The notes: generated by a model not told the origin, from the letters alone. Shown: positions 37,131 through 46,826, counted from the first letter of the stretch. The stretch: DNA of 64,000 nt from Pseudomonas sp. BCA17 (GCF_004519405.1 NZ_SGWI01000009.1:124001-188000); one strand, 5' to 3'. Numbers and translations are program-made.

Positions 37131-38396
37131 TCAGTTGCTCTTCACTGCGTAATCCGGCTTCTTGTCATTGCCCGGAATGTAAGGGCTCCACGGTTGGGCG
37201 CGGATCGGCTCCTGGGTCTGCCACACCACCGAGAACTGACCGTCAGCCTGGATTTCGCCGATCATCACCGGCTTGTGCAGGTGGTGGTTGGTCTTGTCCA
37301 TGGTCAGGGTGAAGCCCGACGGTGCGGCGAAGGTCTGGCCGGCCAGGGCTTCACGCACTTTATCGACATCGGTGGACTTGGCCTTCTCGGCGGCCTGCGC
37401 CCACATATGGATGCCCACGTAAGTGGCTTCCATCGGGTCGTTGGTCACCGCCTTATCCGCGCCCGGCAGGTTGTGCGCCTTGGCATAGGCTTTCCAGTCG
37501 GCGACGAATTTCTTGTTCACCGGGTTCTCCACCGACTGGAAGTAGTTCCAGGCGGCGAGGTTGCCCACCAGCGGCTTGGTGTCGATGCCGCGCAGTTCTT
37601 CTTCACCGACGGAGAACGCGACCACTGGCACCTCGGTGGCTTTCAAGCCCTGGTTGGCCAGCTCTTTGTAGAACGGCACGTTGGAGTCGCCGTTGACGGT
37701 AGAGATCACAGCGGTCTTGCCGCCGGCGGAGAACTTCTTGATGTTGGCGACGATGGTCTGGTAATCGGCGTGGCCGAACGGTGTGTAGACCTCTTCGATG
37801 TCTTTATCGGCTACGCCTTTGGAATGCAGGAACGAGCGCAGAATCTTGTTGGTGGTGCGCGGGTACACGTAGTCCGTGCCCAGCAGGAAGAAGCGCTTGG
37901 CACTGCCGCCTTCTTCGCTCATCAGGTATTCCACTGCAGGAATCGCCTGCTGGTTCGGTGCCGCACCGGTGTAGAACACGTTTGGCGACATCTCTTCGCC
38001 TTCGTATTGCACCGGGTAGAACAGCAGGCCGTTGAGTTCTTCGAACACTGGCAGTACGGATTTACGCGACACCGAAGTCCAGCAGCCGAACACCACGGCG
38101 ACCTTGTCCTGGGTCAGCAACTGCCGGCCTTTCTCTGCAAACAGGGGCCAGTTCGACGCCGGATCGACTACCACGGGTTCGAGCATCTTGCCGTTCACAC
38201 CGCCCTTGGCGTTGATTTCGTCGATGGTCATCAACGCCATGTCTTTGAGCGACGTTTCGGAGATGGCCATGGTGCCGGACAGCGAGTGCAGGATGCCGAC
38301 CTTGATGGTCTCGGCGGCCTGCACGGTCCAGGTCAGGCCCATGGCGGCAATGGATGCCGAAAGAGTGAAAGCCTTGATCAAGCTGCGACGCTTCAT
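37131..38396 (-). CDS. urtA: Urea ABC transporter substrate-binding protein UrtA
   Basis: 421 residues. The signal sequence starts MKRRSLIKAFTLSASIAAMGLTW and ends near residue 27 (VQAAE). The mature protein has the UrtA-specific VGILHSLSGTMAISETSLKD, VFGCWTSVSRKSVLPVFEELNGLLFYPVQYEGEE and FFLLGTDYVYPRTTNKILRS. It binds urea in the periplasm and delivers it to UrtBC. It is the first gene of the operon; a sigma-54-type promoter and an NtrC-like site lie upstream. Confidence 0.96.
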   Translation of the reverse strand: MKRRSLIKAFTLSASIAAMGLTWTVQAAETIKVGILHSLSGTMAISETSLKDMALMTIDEINAKGGVNGKMLEPVVVDPASNWPLFAEKGRQLLTQDKVAVVFGCWTSVSRKSVLPVFEELNGLLFYPVQYEGEEMSPNVFYTGAAPNQQAIPAVEYLMSEEGGSAKRFFLLGTDYVYPRTTNKILRSFLHSKGVADKDIEEVYTPFGHADYQTIVANIKKFSAGGKTAVISTVNGDSNVPFYKELANQGLKATEVPVVAFSVGEEELRGIDTKPLVGNLAAWNYFQSVENPVNKKFVADWKAYAKAHNLPGADKAVTNDPMEATYVGIHMWAQAAEKAKSTDVDKVREALAGQTFAAPSGFTLTMDKTNHHLHKPVMIGEIQADGQFSVVWQTQEPIRAQPWSPYIPGNDKKPDYAVKSN

Positions 38397-38457
38397 AGTG
38401 CTGTCTCCGTGCCGATTTTTGTTGGATGGCTGTTAAGGGGGCGTTGCACTGGAGATA

Positions 38458-38471
38458 GCAAGGGCTGTGCC
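38458..38471 (-). promoter_or_regulatory. Candidate sigma-54 promoter of urtABCDE
   Basis: On the minus strand it reads GGCACAGCCCTTGC followed by T, a match to TGGCAC-N5-TTGC with the exact GG-N10-GC spacing. Transcription would start near 38446, about 50 bases before the urtA ATG. The 301-base gap 38397-38697 otherwise holds an NtrC-like palindrome and the leader of the plus-strand giant gene. Confidence 0.75.
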
Positions 38472-38526
38472 TAAGTCAAAAAAACCGCACTGACGGGGGC
38501 GGTAGGGGCTTCAGTTCACGTATCGC

Positions 38527-38541
38527 GCACCATTGTGGCGC
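38527..38541. promoter_or_regulatory. NtrC-type enhancer-like palindrome
   Basis: GCACC-ATTGT-GGCGC matches the NtrC-binding pattern GCACC-N5-GGTGC with one mismatch. It lies about 55-85 bases upstream of the urtA sigma-54 site, a common enhancer distance. Confidence 0.5.
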
Positions 38542-38697
38542 TCCTGCGGCGTGAGCGGGCATGGCAGTGTGCCGTCGTGGTGCCGGTTTGATTTATGTAG
38601 CGCCCATCCGCACGGGGGGGCCTCCAAGATGTTGGACGATTCAGTGCCCGCTTGTGTGGGCCTGGTTTATCAACTTCTTAGTGAATAGGTGTTTTTC

Positions 38698-41600
38698 ATG
38701 GACGAACACAACCAACCTGCAAAGCGTGCGGCCATCCCCGTCGGCCATTCCAAACTGCCCGAGCTCACGCCGGCTTTTCTCAATATTGATGACGCGGCGC
38801 GCTACGTGCACGAGCAAATCGGCAGTCGACGTGACGTCGAGTACGGCAGCGTGATCATGCAACGCCTCTCGGACCAGTTGTTTGTGGCGACCGAGCCGGT
38901 TCGGGGTGAAGAAAAGCTGTTTGATCTCGCCAAGATACTTGAGCGCGACAGCCAAACCGGCAATCTGGTTAACCCAAAGGGTTACCGTCTGGTCGCGGGG
39001 CTGCATTCACATCCAGACAGTTATGATGAAACCCAACGTCAGAACCCAACGTGGTCGCTGCAACAGGTCAAGGCGTTTAACGGGTTTTTCGCCACGGAAG
39101 ATATCATTCTCAATTGGCGTCTGCGCCATTCGTTGCCTTACGCCTACTTATCCGGCCCCAGTGGCGAATTGATCCGCTACCAATCCACCAACACCCGTGC
39201 CGAAGAGCAACGTGTGCGCTGGCTACGCCGGGAAGGCCCGTGGACCTCCGCCCATGACCGGGAAGGAACGGAAGAGGGCGCCTATAAAGCGCTGGCCGTT
39301 GTGGGGTTGATACGCTTTGTGGTGTCCAGCCCGGTGTGGGGCGGTTCGGTGGGAGACGTGCCGGTTGACTGGGAACCCTACAAGCCGTTCAAGGCACCTG
39401 AGTTGCCGATAGCTTGCGGGCCGGTGTACGCAGAAGTACAGCAGGCCCTGGCTTATGCCTGGACGCGAATCCAGCGCCAGCCCACCGTACGCCAGCAGGT
39501 GTTGCTGTTGCAGCACAGCGTAAAAGGTCTGTATATCGCCGCCGAGCCGCAACCGCCCGCGCAGCTCAAGCAACTGCCGACCCTGCCGGAAGGCTTTCAC
39601 CTGCACGGTGTGTACGTGCATTCGCGGCCTTTGCCCGGCAACTACCCCGAGCTGGAAGCCTGGCTGTACAAGAACTTCATCAGCCCGCTGGAGCTGGCGC
39701 AATACATTACCCAGTTCCGTGGCTATGCGCTGGCACCGTCCTCGACCCTGGGCGCCTCGCTGTTCATTCGCCTGCGCGATGAAGCGCTGTTGCGCTACCG
39801 TTTCTCAGGCTCGGCCGACGAGTCACTGCTGTTTGCGACCGAGGCCGATGGCACGGTCCGCGATCAGGGCCTGCAGGCGCAGTTGGCCAACGGTGCATTG
39901 CTGACCCGGGACTATGTACTGCGCGTGGCCAGGGCCGGCGAGTTGAGTGTGGAAAAAACCAGTGCGCTGTGGGATCGCCTCGGGGTGGTCGACGCACACT
40001 GGCGTCCTTATTCGAACCGCACAGTGACGCCGCTCACGCGGGCTTTCCTGTCGGCTGACGACGCTGCCCGGCATGCGCACCTGCACATCGACGAACAGCG
40101 CGAGCAAGCCTATGGCGGTCTGATCCTGCAGCGCAGCGACGGGCGTTTCGTGGCCACTGACCCGGTGCGGGCCCAGGGCTCCCCGTTCACGCTGGATGGC
40201 GGCTACCCGAAGGACCGCCAGGGTGGTCTGATCGTTCTGCATGCCGGCCATCGCCTGCATGCGCGGTATGGATCGCGCCAGGCCTTATCGAAAAATGATC
40301 GTACCCAGGGCTCCCGGCTCAAGTGGAGCCACCAGGAAGCCGAGCTGCATGGGCAAATGTTCAGCGACCTGGATATACAGGCGATCCTGCAATCCAATTG
40401 TCCGGGCTACCTCTCGGGAACACAGGATAGCCTGATCGCGTTCCAACCGGGCGAGGCCACGTCGGCCTGGCGTCAACAGTGGCAGGCCACGGCAGCTGGC
40501 GGCGTAAGCCTGATCGCCGGGCGTCTGGACAGCGGCGCGATCAAGCCTGCCGATATCGTGCGCATCCTGGCTGAGCCTGGCACCTTGCGCGTGATGACGG
40601 CCAGCGAGCTGTGGGGGCCGGCGGAAAAGGTCGAGACGGACTGGGCGCCCTTCGTACGAGTGGTTGAGTTCCACAGGCCCGACGAGTTGAGCTATGGCGC
40701 CGTGTTCGACAGCGCCGACGCTGCGGCGCTGGACCTGCAGCGCCGCCAGCCGGAACGTGCTTATCCGCGTTACGCCAACACGTTCTTCGCGTTCATCTTC
40801 AAACACCAGGCCCGCGAGGAATATGTCGCCAGCGAGTGGCTGCCGGCCACCCAGAAAACCCCGCTGCTGTCGCTGCCCGGCGTGTCCGATAACCCGGTGC
40901 CTGAGGGCTTTGCCTGCCAGGGCATGTGCGTCACTCGGCAAACGGCGGGCAGGGGGCCGAATGCATGGCTGGAGCGGTTGTTTATCCTGCCCGACGATTT
41001 GAGCACGGCCATTATCCAGGGGCGCACCGCCGTGCCGTCATCGCTTGGCGCGCCGACGATCTACATTGCGCCGCCGGAAGGGGCTTTGCTGAGTTTTCGC
41101 TCATCCTCCACCGATAGCCTGTTCGAGGCCGGGAGCAATGGCGACAGCGTCGAGCAGATCATGGCCAAGCTGAGTTTCGGTACCCTGTCCGGGCTCGGGT
41201 TCGTACATCAAGTGGCGGCAGCGGGAGACCTGCGTGTGATCGCCACCAGCCCCTGCTGGGATCGCCTGGGCGCTGTTGCGGGCACTTGGGAGGCCTATGC
41301 GCACCTGACGCGTCGGCGTATGAGTGCGGCGTTCCTGTCGATGGACGATGCCGCACGCTACGTTCACCGCAGGGTGCCGCTGGGCGGCGGGAAAAGCTAT
41401 GGCGGGGCGATTCTGCGGCGTGACGACGGCTGGTTTATCGCCAGCGAACCGTTGCCGCTCGCCGACGAGGTATTCGGCAAGGACTGGCTGTTCCCCGACG
41501 AACTGGTGGCCCGTGGGCTTTACCCAGAGCGTTGCATGTTGGTGGCCTACTATCATTCACGCCCGTCAAGGGCGCTGCCGTTCCTGCTGACCCGCGAGCA

Positions 41601-43281
41601 GGCCACGGTGTACGGCAACATGTTTTCCACGCGTCTGTTGGCCCACGCGATGGGTGAGGGCCATAAGGGCATCACGCATTACTCACTGGGTCAGGATGGT
41701 TCACTGATTCGCCTGTTGGCGACGGCACGGGTCAAGTATCCGCCGATCACCCAGGCCAACCTGATCATGCGTGCACACAACCGTCGCGACTGGCTCTATG
41801 GCCAGACTGAGCGCGCGTTGCGTTCCGCTGAGTTGACGCCTGTGGAGTACGTCAACCGTGTCGCCGCGTCGTTCTCCCTGGACGTGGTGCAGGGCAGCGC
41901 ACTGTGGGGCGTGCAGGGGCCGGTGTCGGGTTGGGTGCCCTACGCCACGCCGCAGGGCGCCGAGCCCAATTACACGCGGGCACGGCAGGACCCGGCGTTT
42001 GGTCCTGTCTGCACGCAACTGGACGATGCTGCGCGGTCGCTGTCCTCGACACTGACGACGTGCGACCAGTTGCAGTTTGGTTATCTGCTCAAGTCCCAGG
42101 ACGGCCACTTCGTCGCGACCTTGCCGATCAAGGACAATGGTGCGCGGTTTGCCCACCGACGGGTGTTCAGTGACGCGGGTTACCCGCGTGGCTACACAAT
42201 GGCCGGGCTGTATTTTTGCGTTTCGCAGCCCATAGAGTTGAGTCCCCGTGGGACCTTCATCGGTGGCGACGAGATTTACCAGGGGCTGTTTTCGCCCTAC
42301 GACCTCAAGGACGCGCTGTATCAGGTCAGTGCCAGTCGGACACGCGGCAGTTTGCCGCTGTACATCTTCTGTGCCGACGGTGCGTTACTCAAGTATGTGG
42401 TTGTCGACCCGCGATTCGTCCAATACCGCGACCATACGGACTTGCACGTAAGGGTGCTGAGCCCGCGCGATTTCATCCGGCGCATGGCCGCGGCCGGCGA
42501 CTTGCGCATTCTGCGTTCCAGTACCCACTGGCCGGGTCTGGGCAGGGTCGGCAGCCAGTGGCAGCCCGGGCGTTCGCAAGGCATGCCGGAGCTGGACGAT
42601 CACACCTTGAGCCTGGGGCCGGTCTACCTCCATGCCGAGGATGCGGCGCTGCATACCCATACACTGGCCGGGCAGTTCACCGGCAAACAGTACCTGGGGG
42701 CACTCTTGGAAAACACCCAAGGCAGTGACTACCTGGCGGTCGTCCCGGCGCTGGACCAGGGTTATCCGTCCGCGGTCGCTGAACGCTTGTTCCCCCAGGC
42801 TTTCAAAGGCATCGGCCCGGCCCGTATGGCGCCGCAGTTGCCCGCGGATTACCGGTTCTGCGCCGCGCACCTGGTGTTTCACAGCGGCCTCGACCAGCCT
42901 GAAAAGGCCGGTGAAGATGCCTACCGCATGACCTTCGTCTCGTGGCGTGAGGTGGGTTTCTACCTCCACACCTTGAGAAGTGCCGGGGTGGCGGTCAACG
43001 CGTTGTACCTCTCGACCCGTGATGGTGCCCTGTTGGGCTACCTGCCGAGCTTCAGCAATGAGGAGTACAACCTGCTCGACAGCCACCTCAAATGGTCCAA
43101 GGCCGACGGCTACACCGCTTATGCGCCAGCGCCCTCCCATGTGGTTTCCGAGCTGGCGCGTCTGGGCGAGTTGCGGGTTATTCACCCGTCGGCGTTCTGG
43201 CGTGTCCGCGGAAAACTGGGCGCGGACCTGGCGTCGACGGTCGGCGAGAGGGTTCTGGTGCCGACCAGAGACGAGTTATGA
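38698..43281 (+). CDS. Giant protein of seven tandem DUF4329-like modules
   Basis: 1527 residues from the ATG at 38698; a GTG 9 bases upstream is also in frame. No signal peptide or membrane segment is visible. About 215-residue modules start near residues 20, 234, 443, 661, 872, 1097 and 1300. Each has an opening of the type LTPAFLNIDDAARYVHEQI, a strand of the type YGGAILRRDDGWFIASEP, a centre where module 1 reads GLHSHPDSYDE, and an end of the type AAGDLRVIATSPCWDRLG. DUF4329 domains are known mainly from RHS/polymorphic toxin proteins, and module 1's HSHP with later ATED recalls a JAMM metalloprotease; other modules have HSRP, HSG or no His pair. Function unknown; it may be a toxin, effector or scaffold. 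It overlaps the 3' end of the PepSY gene by 6 bases. Confidence 0.85.
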   Translation: MDEHNQPAKRAAIPVGHSKLPELTPAFLNIDDAARYVHEQIGSRRDVEYGSVIMQRLSDQLFVATEPVRGEEKLFDLAKILERDSQTGNLVNPKGYRLVAGLHSHPDSYDETQRQNPTWSLQQVKAFNGFFATEDIILNWRLRHSLPYAYLSGPSGELIRYQSTNTRAEEQRVRWLRREGPWTSAHDREGTEEGAYKALAVVGLIRFVVSSPVWGGSVGDVPVDWEPYKPFKAPELPIACGPVYAEVQQALAYAWTRIQRQPTVRQQVLLLQHSVKGLYIAAEPQPPAQLKQLPTLPEGFHLHGVYVHSRPLPGNYPELEAWLYKNFISPLELAQYITQFRGYALAPSSTLGASLFIRLRDEALLRYRFSGSADESLLFATEADGTVRDQGLQAQLANGALLTRDYVLRVARAGELSVEKTSALWDRLGVVDAHWRPYSNRTVTPLTRAFLSADDAARHAHLHIDEQREQAYGGLILQRSDGRFVATDPVRAQGSPFTLDGGYPKDRQGGLIVLHAGHRLHARYGSRQALSKNDRTQGSRLKWSHQEAELHGQMFSDLDIQAILQSNCPGYLSGTQDSLIAFQPGEATSAWRQQWQATAAGGVSLIAGRLDSGAIKPADIVRILAEPGTLRVMTASELWGPAEKVETDWAPFVRVVEFHRPDELSYGAVFDSADAAALDLQRRQPERAYPRYANTFFAFIFKHQAREEYVASEWLPATQKTPLLSLPGVSDNPVPEGFACQGMCVTRQTAGRGPNAWLERLFILPDDLSTAIIQGRTAVPSSLGAPTIYIAPPEGALLSFRSSSTDSLFEAGSNGDSVEQIMAKLSFGTLSGLGFVHQVAAAGDLRVIATSPCWDRLGAVAGTWEAYAHLTRRRMSAAFLSMDDAARYVHRRVPLGGGKSYGGAILRRDDGWFIASEPLPLADEVFGKDWLFPDELVARGLYPERCMLVAYYHSRPSRALPFLLTREQATVYGNMFSTRLLAHAMGEGHKGITHYSLGQDGSLIRLLATARVKYPPITQANLIMRAHNRRDWLYGQTERALRSAELTPVEYVNRVAASFSLDVVQGSALWGVQGPVSGWVPYATPQGAEPNYTRARQDPAFGPVCTQLDDAARSLSSTLTTCDQLQFGYLLKSQDGHFVATLPIKDNGARFAHRRVFSDAGYPRGYTMAGLYFCVSQPIELSPRGTFIGGDEIYQGLFSPYDLKDALYQVSASRTRGSLPLYIFCADGALLKYVVVDPRFVQYRDHTDLHVRVLSPRDFIRRMAAAGDLRILRSSTHWPGLGRVGSQWQPGRSQGMPELDDHTLSLGPVYLHAEDAALHTHTLAGQFTGKQYLGALLENTQGSDYLAVVPALDQGYPSAVAERLFPQAFKGIGPARMAPQLPADYRFCAAHLVFHSGLDQPEKAGEDAYRMTFVSWREVGFYLHTLRSAGVAVNALYLSTRDGALLGYLPSFSNEEYNLLDSHLKWSKADGYTAYAPAPSHVVSELARLGELRVIHPSAFWRVRGKLGADLASTVGERVLVPTRDEL

Positions 43282-44649
43282 GCCGCTCGTGCTTTGCCAG
43301 AAATACCTGGACAACACCAGCCGATCCAGGACCCCTATCACCACCAGCGAAACGCCCACCAGCGGGAAAAGGAGCGCCAGGCAGAGCATAATCACCATGG
43401 CGGTTTTCCACTTCGGCAGGTCATGACGCAGGGGTGGAACACCCAGGCCGCCAGCCGGGCGGCGCTTCCACCAGATCACCAGGCCACTGACCGCGCTCAG
43501 CAGAATCATCAGGCAAATCAGCAGGACGATGATCTGGTTCACCACACCGAACATCTTGCCCTCGTGCAGCATCACGCCGGCCTCGGTCGCGCGAGCGACT
43601 GCGTTGTAGTGTTCCCAACGCACGTCGGCCAGGACTTTGCCGGTGTATTGGTCCACATGCAGGGTGGCGTCGTTGCGCGGGTCATTGGCAAATACCGCGA
43701 CGGTGAACACACCCTCGGCGGTGGTCGGGAAGGTGATGCTGTAGCCTGGCTCGACCTTGCGGGCGTTGGCCAGGTCGACCACTTGTTGCAGGCGCACCGT
43801 GGGTGCGGCGGGGCCTGCGTGCAGGGCACCGTGGTTCATGTGTTCGGCATGGTCGCCGGACATCGGCATGGGCGTGTTTTCCATGGCCCACGGCACGGTC
43901 TGTTGGCTGGCGGTATTGAGGGCACGTGCCTGCTGGTCGGACTGCGGCACGTTATTCCACATGGCTGCCGGGAAGCGGTTCCACAGCTCGGCATACTGCT
44001 TGCCCCAGAAGCCGGTCCAGGTCATACCGCTGAGCAACATCACCAGCAGAAACGCTGCGCCCCAGAAGCCGGCGACGGCATGCATATCGCGCCAGAGCAC
44101 ACGGCCCCGCGCACTGAAACGGGGCCACAGCACACCGGCCGATGACTTGCTGCGCGGCCACCACAGGTACAGGCCCGACACCACCAGCATCACGCCCCAG
44201 CCGGCGGCGAGTTCCACCAGGCGATCGCCGACGGTGCCGATCATCAGCTCACCGTGCAGGGCTCGGGCGATGGCTTGCAGGTTGTATTTGGCATCCTGTT
44301 GGCCGAGCACGGTGCCACGATACGGATCGATGAATACCGTCACTTCGCGGCCTTCGTTGTGCATCACGAATTGCGCGCTGCTGGTGGCGTCAGCCGGTGG
44401 CAGGTACTTGGTGATAGTGCCTTGGGGGTACGCCGCTTTGGCCCGTTGCAGTTGTTCATCGGCACTCAGTGCGTGCTCGGCGCTTTGCACCTTGAGCAAG
44501 TCGCCATACATCAACGGGTCGAGTTGGGGTTTGAACAAATAGATGATGCCGGTAAGGGCCAGCAGCACCATGAAAGGGGCGACGAAAAGGCCGGCGTAGA
44601 AGTGCCAGCGCCAGGCCAGGTTGTAGAAGGAAATCTTTTGAGTGGTCAT
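43276..44649 (-). CDS. PepSY-associated transmembrane protein (iron/copper-reductase-like)
   Basis: About 457 residues. The ATG at 44649 is 7 bases from GGAG; one codon earlier is also ATG. Four or more membrane segments are visible: the first is LAWRWHFYAGLFVAPFMVLLALTGIIYLF, with the conserved WHFYAG of this family, then MLVVSGLYLWWPR, ARGRVLWRDMHAVAGFWGAAFLLVMLLSGMTWTGFWGK, and MLHEGKMFGVVNQIIVLLICLMILLSAVSGLVIWWKRRP. PepSY segments lie in the periplasmic loops. Conserved His residues of the helices suggest heme binding and transfer of electrons to periplasmic metal. It follows oprC in the same direction, so it may reduce copper or ferric ligand taken up by the receptor. Confidence 0.85.
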   Translation of the reverse strand: MTTQKISFYNLAWRWHFYAGLFVAPFMVLLALTGIIYLFKPQLDPLMYGDLLKVQSAEHALSADEQLQRAKAAYPQGTITKYLPPADATSSAQFVMHNEGREVTVFIDPYRGTVLGQQDAKYNLQAIARALHGELMIGTVGDRLVELAAGWGVMLVVSGLYLWWPRSKSSAGVLWPRFSARGRVLWRDMHAVAGFWGAAFLLVMLLSGMTWTGFWGKQYAELWNRFPAAMWNNVPQSDQQARALNTASQQTVPWAMENTPMPMSGDHAEHMNHGALHAGPAAPTVRLQQVVDLANARKVEPGYSITFPTTAEGVFTVAVFANDPRNDATLHVDQYTGKVLADVRWEHYNAVARATEAGVMLHEGKMFGVVNQIIVLLICLMILLSAVSGLVIWWKRRPAGGLGVPPLRHDLPKWKTAMVIMLCLALLFPLVGVSLVVIGVLDRLVLSRYFWQSTSGS

Positions 44650-44696
44650 CATTGGGCTCCGCAAGGCTTTGAATTTTTTGTGTTGATTACACCGCT

Positions 44697-44761
44697 ATCG
44701 CAGGCAAGCCAGCTCCCACAGCTGGAACGCATACCCGTGTGTGGGCTGGCTTGCCTGCGAT
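44697..44761. repeat. REP-type inverted pair between oprC and the PepSY gene
   Basis: ATCGCAGGCAAGCCAGCTCC on the left faces GGCTGGCTTGCCTGCGAT on the right over about 20 bases. This is the second common REP type of P. fluorescens-group genomes (CAGGCAAGCCAGCTCCCAC core). Confidence 0.85.
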
Positions 44762-44765
44762 GCTG

Positions 44766-46826
44766 TCAGAAGCTCATATCGACTTTGGTCCAGAGCGTAC
44801 GCCCCGGCTCCTTGATGGCCTGCGGGTCGTTGGCCGGGTAACCGAACCCGGCGTTACCGGCCAGGTTCAGGTGCTCGGCATAAGCCTTGCCGAACAGGTT
44901 GTCGACGCCGGTGCTGACCTTGAAGTTTTTATTGATGCGGTACGCGGCATTCAGCGAGAACACGCCAAAGCCGCTGCTCTTGTCGAAGTCCTTGCCGACC
45001 ACGTTGCCTTTGTTCTGGTCGATGCGGTTTTGCGCCGCGACCACCCGCCACAAGGCGCCGGCGCTCCAGTCATCTTCGCTGTAGGTCAGGCCGAAGCGGG
45101 CATCGAGCGGTGGCATTTGCGGCAACGCCTTGCCATCGCTGGTGTTCTTGCCCCAGGCGTAAGCGAGGGTGGCGTCGGCTTTCCAGTTGCGCGTCAGCTT
45201 GTACGCCGTGCCCAGTTCACCGCCCATGATGCGTGCATCGACATTACGCGCTTGGGAGGTGGTGCCCATCATGCCGGGCTGGTAGTCGAACAGAATGAAG
45301 TCCTGTACCCGGCCGATGTAACCCGAGGCCCAGGCTTCCAGGTCGGCCGTTTTGTATTGCGCACCGAAGTCGAGTTGGGTGGTTTTCTCCGGCTTGACGC
45401 CATCGAAGGCGTTGACCGAGCCGACCGCGCCGGTGTTGGGGGAAAACAGCTCCCAGTAGTCCGGGAAACGTTCGGCGTGGCCCAAGCCCGCATAGACCGT
45501 GGTGGGAGTGTCGGCCAGGTCATGCTCGTAGCGTACAAAGCCCGACGGCAAGGTATCGGCGCGTGTGTCGTCGGCGGTCGGGTTGGGGCGGGACATCATT
45601 GTGGAGCCCGTGCGCTGGCGGAAGTCCTTGGCGGACGCGCGGTCCAGGCGTGCGCCGGTAATCAGGCGGTCGCGGTCGGCGGCATACCAGGTCAGCTCGC
45701 CAAACACGCCGTAGTTGTGGAAGTTGGCGTCCTTGTCGCGTGGCAGGTTCTTATAGGTGTCGATGCCCATGCTGCTGCGCTGGCGGTGTTCGTTGGTTTG
45801 CGCATCCAGGCCGCTGATCAATTGCACATCGGCCCAGCGCCAGGTGGCCTTGATACGGGCGCCGAGGGTACGGCGGTCGACGTTGGAGGCCATCGGCCCT
45901 GCCATCATGCCGGTGCCGGACGGTACACGCAGGCTGTAGTTGTCCATCACGTGGTCGGCGTAGTTGTAGTAGACCTGAGCTTCAACCTTATCCAGCACTT
46001 CGCCGATGTTGGACTTTTCGAAACGCAGGCCCAGGCTTTCGCGCAGGAACTGCGAGCCGTCCATGCCGCGCCCGGCGTAACGTGCTTCGCCATCACCCCG
46101 GCCGGCGGTGAGTTCCAGCAGGGTGTCGGCATCGGGGGTAAAACCCACGGCCACATCGCCGTTCCACTTGTCGTAGCGTGAGGCGACCGTTTTGTTATTG
46201 CCGTCCTTGTAATCATCGGCGTGGGCTTGGTTGCCGATCACCCGCACATAGCCCAGCGGCCCACCGGCCGCGGCGTCGATGACCTTGTCGAAACGTCCGT
46301 TCGAGCCGGCCAGCACACTGGCGTTGACCCGCGTCCCCAGCGCACCGAACTGCTCCGGCTCGCGGTCGAACAGGATGGTGCCGGCCGATGCACCTGGCCC
46401 CCAGAGTACGGTTTGCGGGCCTTTGATCACGGTCAGTTTGTCGTAGGTTTCCGGCGAGATGTATGAAGTGGGCGCATCCATCCGCCCGGGGCAAGCGCCG
46501 AGCATCATGCCGCCGTTGGTGAGGATATTCAGGCGCGAGCCGAACATGCCGCGCAGCACGGGGTCGCCATTGGTGCCGCCGTTGCGCACCAGGGCGAAGC
46601 CGGGGATGGTCTTGAGGTAGTCGCCGCCGTCGCTGGCGGGGACGGGCTGACGTGGGTCCTTGGGGTGGGTGACCACGGTCAGCGGCGAGCTGGGCGCGAC
46701 CGCCGTGATCACGGTAGGGCTCAGCTCGTGCTCGTCAGCATGGGCCTGTGGCATCAGCAGTGCGCCGCACAGAACGGCGACAGCGGGGGTGCATCCCAAA
46801 CGGGAGTCAGCAGAAAACCTGGACAT
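44766..46826 (-). CDS. oprC: TonB-dependent copper receptor OprC
   Basis: 686 residues from the ATG at 46826. A signal peptide (residues about 1-30, ending QAHADE) precedes a plug domain with DYLKTIPGFALVRNGGTNGDPVLRGMFGSRLNILTNGG and MMLGACPGRMDAPTSYISPETYDKLTVIKGPQTVLWGPGASAGTILFDRE, then a 22-strand barrel ending in the aromatic LWTKVDMSF. GGMMLGACPGRMD is typical of OprC, where Cys and Met residues bind copper. It is an outer-membrane protein driven by TonB. It lies among copper-linked genes (DUF2946, PCu(A)C), which supports the assignment. Confidence 0.92.
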   Translation of the reverse strand: MSRFSADSRLGCTPAVAVLCGALLMPQAHADEHELSPTVITAVAPSSPLTVVTHPKDPRQPVPASDGGDYLKTIPGFALVRNGGTNGDPVLRGMFGSRLNILTNGGMMLGACPGRMDAPTSYISPETYDKLTVIKGPQTVLWGPGASAGTILFDREPEQFGALGTRVNASVLAGSNGRFDKVIDAAAGGPLGYVRVIGNQAHADDYKDGNNKTVASRYDKWNGDVAVGFTPDADTLLELTAGRGDGEARYAGRGMDGSQFLRESLGLRFEKSNIGEVLDKVEAQVYYNYADHVMDNYSLRVPSGTGMMAGPMASNVDRRTLGARIKATWRWADVQLISGLDAQTNEHRQRSSMGIDTYKNLPRDKDANFHNYGVFGELTWYAADRDRLITGARLDRASAKDFRQRTGSTMMSRPNPTADDTRADTLPSGFVRYEHDLADTPTTVYAGLGHAERFPDYWELFSPNTGAVGSVNAFDGVKPEKTTQLDFGAQYKTADLEAWASGYIGRVQDFILFDYQPGMMGTTSQARNVDARIMGGELGTAYKLTRNWKADATLAYAWGKNTSDGKALPQMPPLDARFGLTYSEDDWSAGALWRVVAAQNRIDQNKGNVVGKDFDKSSGFGVFSLNAAYRINKNFKVSTGVDNLFGKAYAEHLNLAGNAGFGYPANDPQAIKEPGRTLWTKVDMSF

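Noticed and set aside
41300..42000. Active JAMM site in every DUF4329 module
   Set aside because: Modules 2-7 lack the HSHP pair (HSRP, HSG or other), so at most module 1 could be catalytic.
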